DNA from: Citrus sinensis
Lineage: Eukaryota; Streptophyta; Magnoliopsida; Sapindales; Rutaceae
Length of the DNA stretch: 64,000 nucleotides
Direction: 5' to 3'
Assembly (NCBI RefSeq): GCF_022201045.2
Contig: NC_068559.1
Span: 4,004,501 to 4,068,500, forward strand
Position numbers and translations under genes: made by a program. This document shows, one piece after another, positions 1 through 12,085 of the stretch. A model generated the notes under the pieces. The model saw only the letters and a list, made by a program, of their open reading frames with translations, was not told the DNA's origin and searched no databases. The stretch's first letter is position 1. Each line of letters begins with the position of its first letter.

Positions 1-1757
1 AAATTTATTGATGATAACTTAGATATGCTAGCAATTATTATTGGAAATATTATAATAAATAACTCTTTCTTGAGTTTAGGAAATGTATGAAGCTGAAAAA
101 ATTTCAGATTTGTCAGAAGCACAATCAAAATCTGTTAAAAATGATATACTTTCAAAGTTTATTGGACCTGAGCAAGGAGGCCGTGTTAGAGGTCAAGGAG
201 CAGGTGTGACGCTATCTAAATTAGAGGCAATATCTCAACAAACTAAGAAGGAAGCCAAAATGCAAGAACAAATTGACACATTACAAGACACAATGAAGCA
301 AATGCAAGGTTTCATGGATGATCAAAACAAACTCATACAAAGTTTAATGAGCAAACTGGTAATAGCAAGTACCTTATTAAATGTTACGTTAATTACTTGT
401 GAATTTTAATTTCATAAAATGGTGAAATCAACTTCTTTTTAAAATTTTTTTTTGTACAGAGTGAAGCATCAAATGATGGACAAAATCAAAATCTATCTAC
501 ATCAACTCAATCCAATAGTACTCCACAAGTAAAGTTTAAACTTATACAACAATTTATGTTGTCATAATTAATAATTTAGTAACTATCAACTTAATTATAA
601 TTAGAAATGTTGTTTTCTTTGTTTTGCTTATGAGTACAGCATGTAAGCCCAAATCGGAAAGGCCAAAAGTGCAAGTTGTTGAATTGGCTTGAAGTAGATG
701 AAGTAGTTGCAATAGGACGTTGGGTAACAAATGATCCTAATGCAATGGTGCATTGTATAGCTCTTGGAAAAAATGCTTCTCGTGTGTGGGTAGATGAGGT
801 GAAAAATCCTTCAGCTTAGTTGTGGAAAAAATATGCAGATATGGAAACAATAGAAGATGCTTTGGGAAGTTCAATTGCATGGCCAACAGAAGCGATTATT
901 GTTATGGAAGATTAATTTTGGTATGAATGGTTAAAAGTTTAATTAAAGACAATATTTTGACTTAGTGTTTTGATTAGATGATTTTGATGGGTCTAAGGGT
1001 AGTGTTTTGGCTAGATGATTTTGATGGGTCTAATGGTATATATCATTGTTGGAGTGACTATTAGTATTTGTTAAACTTGGCATTCACATTTTTTAATGAT
1101 GTTTACTGTAATGTTAGGTCTTCTTTTGGACATTAACTTTAGTTTGTTTTTATATATGTATAATATTAATTTTTTCACTCTTAAAATACGTTATGGTATT
1201 TGTTGTTCATGAATTAATGAAATGTAGTGTATTCCTTTTGTTAAAATTGTCAGTTTTAATTATAACTCATGTTGTATTCGATTATGTTGTAAATATATGA
1301 TAAATGCTATAAAGTAAAAAAAAAGTTACAAAAACCAAGCACAATGGCATTCCAGAAAAGATTAATATAGCATTACCAAAATTCATAAAATGCTATCAAC
1401 AGTTTGTAGCATGAAAACATGTTATGGCGTTTCGGTTAATGCTATAGACTCTTCGGCTAAATTATAACATTGATATAAATGCTATAAATTACTTGAATAA
1501 CAATTATTCCTTTAACATTTAAAAAACGTTATAAACAAATAGCACTCCAAAAAACGCTCTATCATAATATTTGATAACATTAAATAAATGTTATTATAGT
1601 TTTATAACAGCATTTAACAACTGCTATACATCGATAGCGGTGTTTAAAAACGCTATAGAGAAAAGATAGCATGGGCAATCACGACATTAAATAAATGCTA
1701 TAATAACGATAATATAACATTTTGTGAGCGCTATCAAAAGTCATATTTGTTGTAGCG
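1..1757 (+). mobile_element. 3' part of a CACTA (En/Spm-like) transposon
   Basis: The window opens inside a decayed transposon. Coding remnants at 83-920 are followed by a non-coding stretch (about 1290-1745) filled with short repeats of the type ATGCTATAA / TTATAGCAT in both orientations, the subterminal repeat pattern of CACTA elements. The right end reads TTTGTTGTAGCG at 1746-1757, one base from the usual plant CACTA end ...GTAGTG. The left end lies outside the window, so no target duplication can be tested. The family call rests on repeat structure, terminus and coding remnants together. Confidence 0.7.
83..915 (+). pseudogene. CACTA (Ptta/En/Spm-type) transposase C-terminal remnant
   Basis: A reading frame at 83-409 encodes about 90 residues with a glutamine- and lysine-rich, coiled-coil-like stretch (QTKKEAKMQEQIDTLQDTMK), typical of the region before the C-terminal domain of plant Ptta/En/Spm transposases. 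After an intron-like gap, 640-915 encodes the C-terminal domain, with the pieces LLNWLEVDEVVAIGRW and MVHCIALGKNASRVWVDEV, ending near IVMED and a stop. An in-frame TAG at about 817-819, just before LWKKYADMET, breaks the frame. The catalytic core would lie upstream, outside the window. I read it as a dead copy. Confidence 0.65.
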
Positions 1758-3010
1758 TTAAGAAGAAGTGACGGAAACTGGATTTGAAACTGTAGTCGGT
1801 TTTTTTTTTTTTTAACTTTTAAAAATTTGGAAGTTTTTGTACTGCATGATCAATTGGATAATAAATTAATAAGCCAAAGAGTATGGCAGCGGCTCTTAAA
1901 ATAACTTAAAAGTAATTATTCAATACAATATAATGGTAACATGCAAAATAAGTGAGAGATTATAGATAATTATATTTGGATTTGTTATTAGTTACTTATA
2001 CTTTAACTTAGCGAGAACCAAATGTGGTGAAGTCAATACCATGTATCATGCTCTTTGATCTTCTATCAATTTCATTGTCTACCGCAGAACATACCTTACA
2101 TAATCCTTATCTTTCTAATATCATTGTTATAGTTTCTTGCTTTCCATACAAAATAATCAGATCACCTCAAAATTTACTGGCAAATCCTTAACATATCATG
2201 AATTCGAAAAACCTACTCTGGCACCATACATAACGAATATAACTTAACAATCAATAGAGATAAATTAATCTTACTGCAACCCCCTCGAAATTGCAAGTCC
2301 ACTCTCTCTCAAAAAATAATATCATCCAAATAAGTCCTTGTAAGACCTAGATGAAGAATTTTGGCTATCAAAATTTTCACGCATCACTATCGGATTCAAC
2401 ATAACTTTTAACAATTCTCATTGGGATTTGAAACACTGATTGGGCAGTTGGGCCTAGACATAATTTAAATAACGCAAGCTTTTCAATTGCAGTAGATCTA
2501 TTGGCACCCCTCCGTATTCCTGAGAAAGCCTCCTTTGTTTTTAGTTACAGTCATGACCCTGCTATTCAATTACAACCCTGGACGACTTTTTTTTTTCCTT
2601 TTGTCATTGCTTTTTTATTTGATTTGGAAATTTCTGAAAAAAAAAAAAGGAAATTCCATTGAAGTCGTGGAGTATAAACAAAACTCCAGCTTTGAAGAAG
2701 CCACCACTATGAAAATCGAAGGCCAAAATTCTATCTTTAGTATTGAGTAAAAGTTAAGAACGATAAATTTTAATTCTATAGAAGAAAGAGATTTTATGGT
2801 AAATGCAAAGTTTATTAATGATGAGATAGAGAGTATTCCAAATTAAAAGAACAATGAGTTATAATTGCATTCGTGTTTTTAGAATACTAATAAAAAAGTG
2901 AGAATCACCAATAGTTACTTGTGAATTTGTAGAATGAGTATTTCTTTTGTAGATATAGTGAGAAATACAAATAAAGACAAAATTATCAATTTCCTTTACT
3001 AAAATTAATA
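1758..3010. other. AT-rich intergenic stretch, no gene seen
   Basis: No coding region with family resemblance. A 71-codon open stretch at 2535-2750 is mostly poly-Phe/Leu from T-runs and is not credible. Homopolymer runs occur at 1800-1813 and 2637-2648. Confidence 0.5.
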
Positions 3011-3100
3011 TTTAAAGAATCTCCAAAAGACTCTATTAATTTTACTCTTCAAATATTTATTTACTTATCTATGTGGCAAAAATGAGAGTAAAAAAATATA
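3011..3100. repeat. Dispersed AT-rich repeat, first copy
   Basis: This stretch (with AAAAGACTCTATTAATTTTA near its start) is clearly similar to 40722-40802 (AAAAGACTCTTTTAATTTTA). In both places it lies upstream of a copy of the arm described at 3404-3473, so the two loci share a dispersed element that has lost or gained internal sequence. A (TC)n microsatellite lies at about 3198-3213. Confidence 0.5.
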
Positions 3101-3403
3101 TTATTCTCCAAAAGACTCTTCAAATAGGAATAAATTAATATTATTTTAATCAAATAAATATTTTTTCAAAGAAAAATAAATGTTAATTGAAGCACTTCTC
3201 TCTCTCTCTCTCTCCAATAAAAAGTAATAAAATATAAATTGAATTGAAGAGTGATAAAACAACTTTACAAAATTAAAGAGAGATAATCATTTCTTATTTG
3301 AAAAATCTTAATTTGAGTGTTTTTTAGAGTTTCAAATGCTGATGTAACTATTCAAATAAATATTAAAATCTTATTTGAAGAGTTTTTTAAAGATGGTCTT
3401 ATT

Positions 3404-3676
3404 ACTAGTTTTTTCATACTAAAATCAATACATACTACTTATCTCATTATTATTTTCATAATAGCCATAAACTCATTGCCATCATAATTTTATAGTGTTA
3501 TCCTTATTTTCAAATACACTTTTATTTATATTTATTAAATAAATCATATACACAGAAATTAAATCTATCTATCTCTATTTTTCTTTAAATTTTTTATGTT
3601 ATAAGAGTTATTAGCCATTATGAAAACAATAAGAAGGGTAAGTGATATATATTAATCTTAGTAAAGGGAACTAAAA
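3404..3676. repeat. MITE-like element with about 70-bp inverted arms
   Basis: The left arm (3404-3473) and the reverse complement of the right arm (3603-3676) match at roughly three quarters of positions; both contain TTTTCATAATRGCYA. About 130 AT-rich bases separate them. A further arm copy is at 40818-40884. The long arms suggest a non-autonomous DNA transposon, possibly Mutator-like, but I could not define a target duplication. Confidence 0.45.
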
Positions 3677-4544
3677 ATCTTTTTTTTATAGTTTTATTGG
3701 AATGCATCTATTATAAAATTAATTGTTAGTAAAAACCATCACCTAAATTGTAGGAACATTCATGTTGAGTTATCAAAAATCAATAATAAAATATGTAGAA
3801 GCGTTCCTAAATCAACAATATTTAATTACTCTCTAAAACTGTATGGTTTATCTTCCAAATCAATATATGATCCTAGAAAATCCTTTAAGTTTCTCTAGGC
3901 ACTCTCCTTGATGACAAGATGTCAAAAAAGAATAGAATATTGCGTGTGATATGAGAACCATAATCACTTATACAAATAACTTTCCCACTATCTTTATGTA
4001 CTTCTATTTTAGCCGATCATTGAAATAGAAATTACCCTTAAGTCTCTACTTATTAAAAGCCCACACCTTATCAAATATATTAAAGTACAAATTACTAAAA
4101 ACCTTAATAGTTCAATTTTACTTGAGATTAACCTTATAAGGCAATAGACAACATATAATTATTCATATATAAACCTAATGTTATATTAGAGATCCAACAT
4201 CATTTTTGAAAAAAATGGTTTTATAATGATTGTGAAGGGTGCTAATAGCCACTCTTTAAATTAAGGAGAATCATCAAATCACTCCTCTAGTTAACAAAAG
4301 TAACAATTAAGCTCATAAGTTAATTTCCCACTTGTCTCAAATATTTGTCAATAAATTTGCATAATAATTGTAAGAACAAAATAAGCCCTTAGAACTTACT
4401 ATTGTAACAAAACAATTTAATCTAATAAAAAATTTAGATAAAATACTAAAAAAGATTTGATAAATTGATGGTATTGTCTTTAGACATTTCATTATTTTGC
4501 TAATGGTATTGGATGGGTACGAAAAATTTAAAACAAGCAATGAA
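3677..4544. other. AT-rich intergenic, no gene seen
   Basis: Nothing with coding, RNA or repeat structure that I can support. Short open frames here have no recognisable composition. Confidence 0.45.
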
Positions 4545-4559
4545 CTTGTATACCTATTT
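4545..4559. repeat. Target-site duplication, 3' side of LINE-1 copy
   Basis: CTTGTATACCTATTT occurs here and again, identically, at 10659-10673. The two copies bracket the LINE. This one abuts the T-run at 4557-4569, the LINE's poly(A) tail read on the minus strand. Confidence 0.85.
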
Positions 4560-4581
4560 TTTTTTTTTTGATAAGGAATTA

Positions 4582-4769
4582 TGTAACACCCTAGGCGAAT
4601 CCCACATCAGCAAAGTACGGGAGAGATGCTTGGTTTATAAAGGGTGATCCACACCTTAATTGGCAAGACGCGTTTTGGGGTGTATGGGCGCCCCAAGAAC
4701 AAATCAGTGCGGGCCTTGTTAAGGCCCAAAGCGGACAATATCTTGCCAGGTATGGGTTGGGTCATGACA
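4582..4769 (+). mobile_element. 188-bp solo-LTR-like (TRIM-size) insertion nested in the LINE
   Basis: The insertion starts TGTAACACCC and ends GGTCATGACA, the TG...CA ends of LTRs. It is flanked by a perfect 5-bp duplication AATTA (4577-4581 and 4770-4774). Inside is a TATA-like TTTATAAAG at about 4635-4643. The GC-richer composition differs from the LINE around it. The small size fits a TRIM-class solo LTR. The opening segment with CCCACATCAG resembles CCCACATCG-bearing plant TRIM LTRs such as Cassandra, but I cannot assign a family by eye. Confidence 0.75.
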
Positions 4770-4780
4770 AATTAAAACCT

Positions 4781-7700
4781 TCATTCATTTAGAGACTGAA
4801 GAAGATACAAAATGTTCTCTGGGAATGTTCCCATCGAAACTGCAGGTTCGTCATAATCAAAGGTTGATTTAGCTGAAAAGTGGGCATGGGCATTACAAGT
4901 CCTTGGGATATACTGAATTATAATTTTACCAAACTCTTTAGCCAGATCTTGGACCTCTGATATCACCCAGAAAACCTCAGTTCTATTGCCTGCCTTTCTG
5001 TTGAGAAGGTTTGAAACGGTTTGAGAGTCAATTTCGACTATAATTGAAGACACCCCCAAAGTTTTCACTATCTACAACCCCTCATTCTACAGCCTCAGCC
5101 TCTGCAAAAGTTACATTCCCATGAAACTTTGATGTCTTTACTGCAGCTGCTATAAACCTCCCAGTTGAGTCTCTAGCAACAACTCCCAAACATACTGATT
5201 TCTTCTCCCTATTTGTGGCTGCGTCCACATTGATCTTAATCTATCTTTGAAGAGGTGGAATCCACTGATGCTGTTGCTTCTGAACTAAGCTCCTGTGCAG
5301 GTGTGATTCACTTGGAGATTTGATTCTTTTATAGGATTCTAGAACAACCTCATCTTTTGCTAAAGAGATCAGAGGATCTACTTTCTTCCTTTAAAAAAGG
5401 AAATTGTTTCTTGCATGCCAGATTGCCCAAAACACAACCATCAACAATTCGAATTATGCATGATTCAAACATTTCTGTCATCTTTTGTAGCACATCTACC
5501 ATGCTTTGTTCTGTAAGAGAATAGACTTTATCTGTAAAATGGACCATTCTCCATATCTTTCGAGCTTAATTACAGTCCACCAAAGCATGAGAAATGTTTT
5601 CCATCTCCCTTTTACAGAGTTGGCAGATAGGTTCTGGTATCACTTTTCTCCTCCATAGGATTTTAGCTAATGGTAACAAGTTTTGGACATCTCTCCACAT
5701 AAATATTTTATTTTTTTCAGGAAGAGTACTAGCCCAAATATTTTTCCAAATTCCTGGCTTATTTGCAGAGCAGCTGGGAAGTTCTTGAAACTTTATCCTC
5801 TGAGCAATCTGATATCCACTTTTGACTGAATAATTGCCTTTCTTATCATAATACCAGAATATCTGATCGATCTTTAGTCTTTATGGGAAAGGAATGCTGA
5901 CTGTTTGATTTGCATCTTTTTTTCAAAAATAATGGTACACTTTAGTCAAATTCCAGCCTTGATAATCATTAATCAGTTCAGAAACCACAACATCACAGGG
6001 AAGGGTTGGAATAGAAATTGGTCTGAACGTTGTTGGTCTTGGGATCCAATTGCTACTATAAATCTGCACCTTATTTCCTGAACCGATCCTTCATCTATAT
6101 CCCTTCTGGATTACAAGTCTCCCCCATAGAATACTTTTCCAGATGTAAGAAGGATTGGACCCCAGTTTTGCCTGCAAGAAATCAGAATTTGTAAAATATC
6201 TTGCTTGCAAAACTCGAGCCATTAAAAAATCTGGAAACTGAAGAATCCTCCACCCTTGCTTGGCTACCAATGCATGATTAAAACACGAGAATTCTTTAAA
6301 CCTCATTCCTCATCTGCATTTTGCTTTGTTGAGCCTCTCTCACCTTACCCAATGAATGCCTTTCCGATCATTCTTGGATCCCTACTAAAATTTAGGTATA
6401 ACTTTCTGGATATCATCACAAAGTCCTTGAGAAATTTTGAATACACTCATGGCATAAGTTGGAACCGCTTGGGCTATGGCTTTGATAAGGATCTCCTTGC
6501 CACCTTTGGAGAAATGCTTGTGCTGCCAACTTGAAACTTTGCTTATCACCCTAAGCTTTATATCGTTGAAGAATTTCATTTTGTTTCTTCCGATCATGGA
6601 TGGTAGCCCAAGGTACTTCTCATGTCTGGACACAACATTCAAGTAAAAAATTTCTTTAATCGCAGCCACTCGGTCAACCTTGGTATTACCACAAAAAAAC
6701 ATTAAAGATTTGTCTAGGTTGAATAACTGGCCAAAATCAGTAGTGTAGCGATCAAAGATTGTTTTAAGATGCTTGCAGTCAGCAACTGTTGCCTTTGTGA
6801 AGATCAAGTTGTCATCTGCAAACAGTAGATGGGATACTAAGATATTGTTTCCAAACCTCAATCCATGTATGAGGTTTTGATTTAGAGCCTACATCAATAA
6901 TCTGAAAAACACCTCAGCATACAAAATAAAGAGATAAGGGGACAATGGGCTTCCTTGTCTAAGCCCTCGTTGCGGTTTTATCCACCTTTTAGCAGCCCCA
7001 TTAATAAGAACAGAGAAAGACGTGGTGGTGATACATCTCATTATTAGATCAACTCAGTATAAAAGAAAGCCTAATCTGAGCATTGTAGCTTTTACAAAGG
7101 ATCATTCTACTCGATCATAAGCTTCACTTATATCTAATTTTAGTGCCACAAATCCATTTTTCTTTCCCTTGCTATGCCTAATTTTGTGAAGACACTCATA
7201 TCCAATGATCACATTGTCCATTATAAGCCTATTGGGGATAAATACACTTTGGGAGGGGGATATAATTTGGTGAAGAATTTCCTTAAGTCTATTTGCAATG
7301 GTTTTTGCCACAATTCTATAAATTACATTACAAAGACTTATAAGTTTGTACTCAACCACTTTCTTTGGTTTCTCCACCTTAGGAATAAGAGCAAGATATG
7401 TGTGATTTAGTGGAGCAATGTTACCTTGCTCGTTGAGAATGTGGAGGCATGCGTTGATAACTCCTTCACGGACCAGCTTTCAGTGCTTTTGGAAAAAGAC
7501 TGCCGGCAGTCCATCCGAGCTAGAGGCTTTGGTGGGACACATCTGTGATAATGTTGTTGTTATATCCTCTTCAGTGAAAGGTTGTTGAAGTTCTTCATTC
7601 ATCTCTTCCGTGACCTTTGGAACCAGATAAGCTAATGCAGCCTCAATTTGAGCTTGCGAGGGATTCGACGACTTAAAGAGCTTGTTAAAAAAACCACAAA

Positions 7701-8800
7701 ATTCCTTCTCTACTTCTCTTTCCTCCTCGGTCCAGCTGCCTCGTTTAGTTTCAATTCCTCTAATTTTTTTTCTTCTTCTTGATGATGTTTTTAAGTGGAA
7801 AAACTTAGTGTTCTTATCTCTCTCCTTCAGCTAATCCGCTCTCGATCTCTATTTCCAGTATATCTCCTCGTCATCTAAAATTTTATCAATTTGCTTCTCA
7901 ATTTTTCTTATCTTAGCTCCATCCACATAGGGTATATTACTCTGTCTAGCCCTTTGTAGCTCATTTCTTAATGACTTTAGCTGTTTTGTTCTCTCACCAA
8001 ACTCTTTCCTGCTCCAAATCCTCGGCTGAGCCATTGTCGTGTTCGCTGATTTTTTAAACAATTGTACCGGGTTCACATCAGTCCACACCCCTTGCATACT
8101 CCACTCATGCTTGATTATTTTCTTATAAGCATCATACGAGCTCCACATATCCTCATAGTGAATTCTCCGCACACTCTTTCTTCTATTGTTTATTTCAACA
8201 CCCCTCTCCTCAACTTCTATTATCACTAGGCTATGGTCTGAGCTCCAGGACTCTAAATTAATAGCTGCCAAATCATGGAATCGGTTGCCCTACTCAGAGT
8301 TGCACAAAAACCTATCTAATCTCTCCTCTATGAAGTTTGGCCCATATCTTCGGTTTAATTATGTAAAAATTCTTCCTTTGCACCCCATGTCAGTTAAAAC
8401 ACATTCTTAGATTGCATCTCTAAATTCAAACATCATATTTACATCCTTATTATTCCCTCATTTCTTCTCATGCAAGTGCAATATTTCATTAAAATCACCG
8501 AAGCATAGCCACGGTAAGGGAGATAAGTTTGCTAACAGTTTCATTAATGTCCATGTGTGCCTCTTTTGAGTTGTTTCTGGATGCATGTACACCCCTGTGC
8601 ATCTTCAATTTTGCCCTCTTTCATTACAAATCTCAGCATCTATATGATGTTGACTGTAAGAGGCTATATTTACGGCTATATCAGAACTCCAGAGCATCGC
8701 TAATCCCCCTCTTAACCCATTTCTACCAACTGTAAAGCAATTCTCAAATTTCAGCTCAACACGAACAACATCTATTTGCATAGGCCGCATCTTAGTCTCA
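4781..8800 (-). pseudogene. LINE ORF2 remnant: endonuclease, reverse transcriptase, RNase H
   Basis: Pieces in several frames add up to a plant L1 ORF2. Endonuclease: around 8790-8605 (GRNGLRGGLAMLW) and SSDHSLVIIE at 8240, the SDH motif. Reverse transcriptase: 7377-7102 (SPSQSVFIPNRLIMDN, ALKLDISEAYDRVE) and 6861-6385, with the catalytic FADD in LLFADDNLIF and then EKYLGLPSMIGRNK. Then 6306-6091 (ALVAKQGWRILQFPD, SYIWKSILWGR). RNase H: ending at 4781 (VEIDSQTVSNLL, IIQYIPRTCNAHAH). Stops and frameshifts between the pieces show it is dead. The polymerase motif is FADD, normal for plant LINEs. Confidence 0.88.
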
Positions 8801-8899
8801 CATAAGAAAACAATTTGTGGCTTATATGTTTGGAGAATATATTTAAGTGATGCTCAAGTATTTTTCAAACCCCAAACGTTCCAATTGAGGATTTTCATG

Positions 8900-10393
8900 G
8901 CTGTCGGCGGGCTGACTACCAGTCTCCGTCGTTAATTCATTGATAGTTGTCTCAGTCACCTTCATTTCTTCCATGTCTTGTGTTTCTAGACTAGAGCTAA
9001 GCTCTGTTAGGGAGCAATTTTCACTCTACGTTACTTCCATCCTCTTCTGGTTGTCTATTTTTTATTTTTTAACATTTGGACTTAACTTTCCCGCTTTTTG
9101 CATAGGCATTTTCTTGGCAATTTAACCTATTTTATTTTCATCTTTAATGCAATTATCCATTGCCAAATGCTTTCATCTCATTGTTTTGGGCCTCTCCATA
9201 ATTGTTCCTATTTCCTCTTCTACCCCTTCCTTCATTGAATTTGCTTGGACTTTGTTTACTAAGCCCGTTGATCCCAACTTTTGGATGTCTTCTGTATTTC
9301 CACCTTCCCGCCAGTTTCCTCCCGCTTCTTTGTCCACATTTCCCAACATCTTTTTCTTTCTAGTTGTTGTGATTTGATCTTTACACCCAAGTGGCTGCTG
9401 CATCGATTTCTCCCCTTTTAATGTTAATTGTTTATCCAACTCCACTGCCACATGGCTTTTGCTTATTGGTACTGTCGACTCGCCCGTTTCAATCTGGATT
9501 GCTTCTGACCTGGTTTCTGTAGTTGAGATGGGTTGCCTCTAACTTTGGTTCTGGTTCCTCATATCATTTTGTTGCCCATTCTTCTTCATCCTTGTATTAT
9601 TGCTTTTGTTCCACCTATCTTTAGACTTGTTATGGTTGAGACGTTCGAACACTGTTACAACCTTCATCCATGGACCAAAAGCAAAGTTTTCTTATTTATG
9701 AGTTTTGTACTTGACACATTCTTTGAACTGATGGCCGATGATTCCATAATAAAAGCAAAAGTCTGGTAATCTCTCATATGTAACTCGCATTGGGACTTTT
9801 TCTTCCCCTTCTGATTCGAGAAAGATAATCTTCTTTAACGGCTTTGTATCGTCCACTTTAATTTGGACTCTAGCAATCTCCCCAATACATTCCCCATCTT
9901 CGTTTGTCTCTACTTCCTCTACACTACCAATAATAATTCCCAGTTTTGAAATTGCTTCTATATTCATGGCCATAATTGGTATGTTAAGAATCTGGACCCA
10001 AAAGGAAACGTGGGTGAATGCTTGCTTTGTAATGTTTCCTATTCCTTCTAGCTCTGTAAGGACTATCAAAGCTTTATTAAAATAACAAGGCTCGCCGGCT
10101 AGCACTATTCTTTTATCAGCTTCTAAAGTAAATTTGAACATGAACACATTTTCTCCCAAACTCTCAACTCTCACCCCTAGTACTGTTCTCCACACTTGGT
10201 GAATCATTGATCTGAGCCCTTCAATATTGACTCCCCTTGTGGTTAGAAATTTTCCAACTAAACATCCTGCAATAATTTCTGCACCTTTTGTCTTTATCTT
10301 GCCGACAAAAGACACTTTGTCTTCTTCTTCTCCTTCTAAAGAAATGGCACTACACTTTTTATGAGTTCCTCTGTTTTCATAGTGGTTCCCCAA
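8900..10393 (-). pseudogene. LINE ORF1 (gag-like, DUF4283 with zinc knuckle) remnant
   Basis: A 233-codon frame at 9692-10393 starts MGNHYENRGTHKKC and has the plant DUF4283 fold signature (GKFLTTRGVNIEGL, MIHQVW, FKFTLEADKRIVLAGEPCYF). Near its end is the zinc-knuckle region LPDFCFYYGIIGHQFKEC. The usual pattern is C-x2-C-x4-H-x4-C; here the second Cys is Tyr, so metal binding is probably lost. The frame stops soon after, and the lysine/proline-rich tail continues only as broken sequence to about 8900. The product would bind the element's RNA. Confidence 0.8.
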
Positions 10394-10658
10394 GGAATAA
10401 ATTCTCTCACCAACCCCTTTAGTGTTTTCTTAACTTTTACACCCTCTGCTTAGCTTGAACTAATCAACAAGAAACTTTATAGGGAGCCTTTTACTTTAGA
10501 CTTTTCAGAACACTAAAGAACACCCATTCACTCAACTAGGGGTGACAGGATTGAGCCACTCGGACCCCATTACCCTTTCATTCAAAGTTCTCTTTCTAGA
10601 GAAAGAGACTTTTAAAGAAAGACTAGTCAACTATGTCTTTACAAATGTGTCGTTATAG

Positions 10659-10673
10659 CTTGTATACCTATTT
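10659..10673. repeat. Target-site duplication, 5' side of LINE-1 copy
   Basis: CTTGTATACCTATTT, identical to 4545-4559; it marks the 5' end of the minus-strand LINE and shows the copy is not 5'-truncated. Confidence 0.85.
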
Positions 10674-11749
10674 GTTACCTTCGTAAATCATGCGGTTGAA
10701 TTTTATATTTACTCCTTAATGATGTCCATGAATTATGCTTAACGTAAAAAATAGAGAAGCTATTCATTATCAATTATCACTTGTCTCATTCATTACCTTT
10801 ATCATCATTTTTTCTATTAATTATTAAATAGGCAGTACAATGCAAATAATGATAAATATAGCACAATAATTTGGGCGAAACCTAAACCCAGTTCAAATTC
10901 ATCAACCTGTTGTCAATGCCTAAACATCTGAAACCAAATAAACAACATATGACTAAACTTTCACATCTACAGAGAGACTTAAATTTGTTGATCTCAATGA
11001 AGAGACGGTCAATTGACCAACTAAATCGATTAAGAAATTGTTGGCATTAATTATCATTTTATTTTTATTGGATTTTCAATAATGTGTAGTTATTATGAAT
11101 TGGAATTTTGATGTCAGTCACATGAACAATTAGTAAAATAGATATTAAATTTTAAATTAATTAAAAAACACAAAAGGCACACGCACACGTACATGCACAT
11201 ACACACGCGCGTAAAAGTAGTGGTTGAACATGACCATATGCAAGACAAAGATCACATCATGTGGAAGGAATGTTTGCATGCTAGAAAAACATTGGCAGAA
11301 GTATATAACATAGAGCCCATATATAATACTCATAGTCATTACCTACAAACTATATGACTCTTCAGAAGATGAACCATTATTTATGCATAAGGATGTACTG
11401 TGTGATGTAACATAAAGTAGTGGTGAGTTATAAAGTAATATTCTTTGAGTGATAAGATGTAATGATGTGTTATGTATTTGGCCAGATCACATTACCAAAT
11501 CTTTATATATATATATATATATATATATAAGATTTTATCTTAAAAGATATGACATATAATTTGTTTTTTTTTAATATTTGGTGTAAGATTATTACATTAA
11601 TTATAGAAAATAAAGATAGCACATGAGACATGACAAGTTTTAATTATGGTGATGTATGCAATCTTGTTAGTTTTAATTATGTTCGAATTTTATGAGTCTT
11701 ATTATATTATAATAAGAACATTTATCTCTTATTAATAAGAACAAATTTT
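10674..11749. other. AT-rich intergenic with microsatellites, no gene seen
   Basis: Contains an alternating purine/pyrimidine stretch at 11168-11211 (CA/CG-rich) and a (TA)n run at 11504-11529. No coding resemblance found. Confidence 0.5.
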
Positions 11750-11755
11750 CAGAGA

Positions 11756-12077
11756 TTGATCCAAAATTTAGATTCTCTCACTGCTAAAGTCCTAAAGGCG
11801 AAGTATTTTAAAAAGGATGATTTCCTGAGTGCTTCAATTGGCTCAAATTCATCTTATGTATGGAGAAGTATATTGTGGGGACGACAAGTGATTCTCAAGG
11901 GCTATAGATGGAGAAATGGCCCGGGGGGGTGGGGGTGGGGAATATTTTAGTGTATAGAGGAAATTGGATTCCAAGACCATCCAACTTCAAACCTTTTTCC
12001 AGTCTAAAAATGGCTCTTGATGCTGTTGTATCAGTGTTGATAGATAATGACAACAAGTGGAAGATTGATTTGATTCA
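11756..12077 (+). pseudogene. LINE ORF2 fragment (post-RT region)
   Basis: Encodes LDSLTAKVLKAKYFKKDDFL and SYVWRSILWGRQVILKGYRW, then after a G-run frameshift (11921-11939) NWIPRPSNFKPF and DNDNKWKIDLIQF. This matches the segment between reverse transcriptase and zinc-binding region of plant LINE ORF2. It is interrupted at 12085 by a hAT insertion. Confidence 0.8.
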
Positions 12078-12085
12078 ATTCTAAA

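Larger units (their letters stand above)
4560..10658 (-). mobile_element. Full-length, decayed L1-type LINE retrotransposon
   Basis: This roughly 6.1-kb non-LTR retrotransposon on the minus strand is bounded by a perfect 15-bp duplication (4545-4559 and 10659-10673), with its poly(A) tail seen as T-run 4557-4569. In transcript order it has a 5' UTR (10658-10394), an ORF1 remnant (10393-9692 and decayed sequence to about 8900), then ORF2 with AP endonuclease (about 8790-8200), reverse transcriptase (about 7600-6300), a zinc-binding RVT region (about 6300-5400) and RNase H (about 5330-4781). Many stops and frame breaks make it non-autonomous today. The intact duplication suggests a moderate insertion age. 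It also hosts a nested LTR-like insertion at 4582-4769. Confidence 0.9.

Noticed and set aside
2535..2750. 71-codon open frame with hydrophobic start
   Set aside because: It is driven by T-runs (poly-Phe/Leu) and A-runs (poly-Lys), with no family resemblance.
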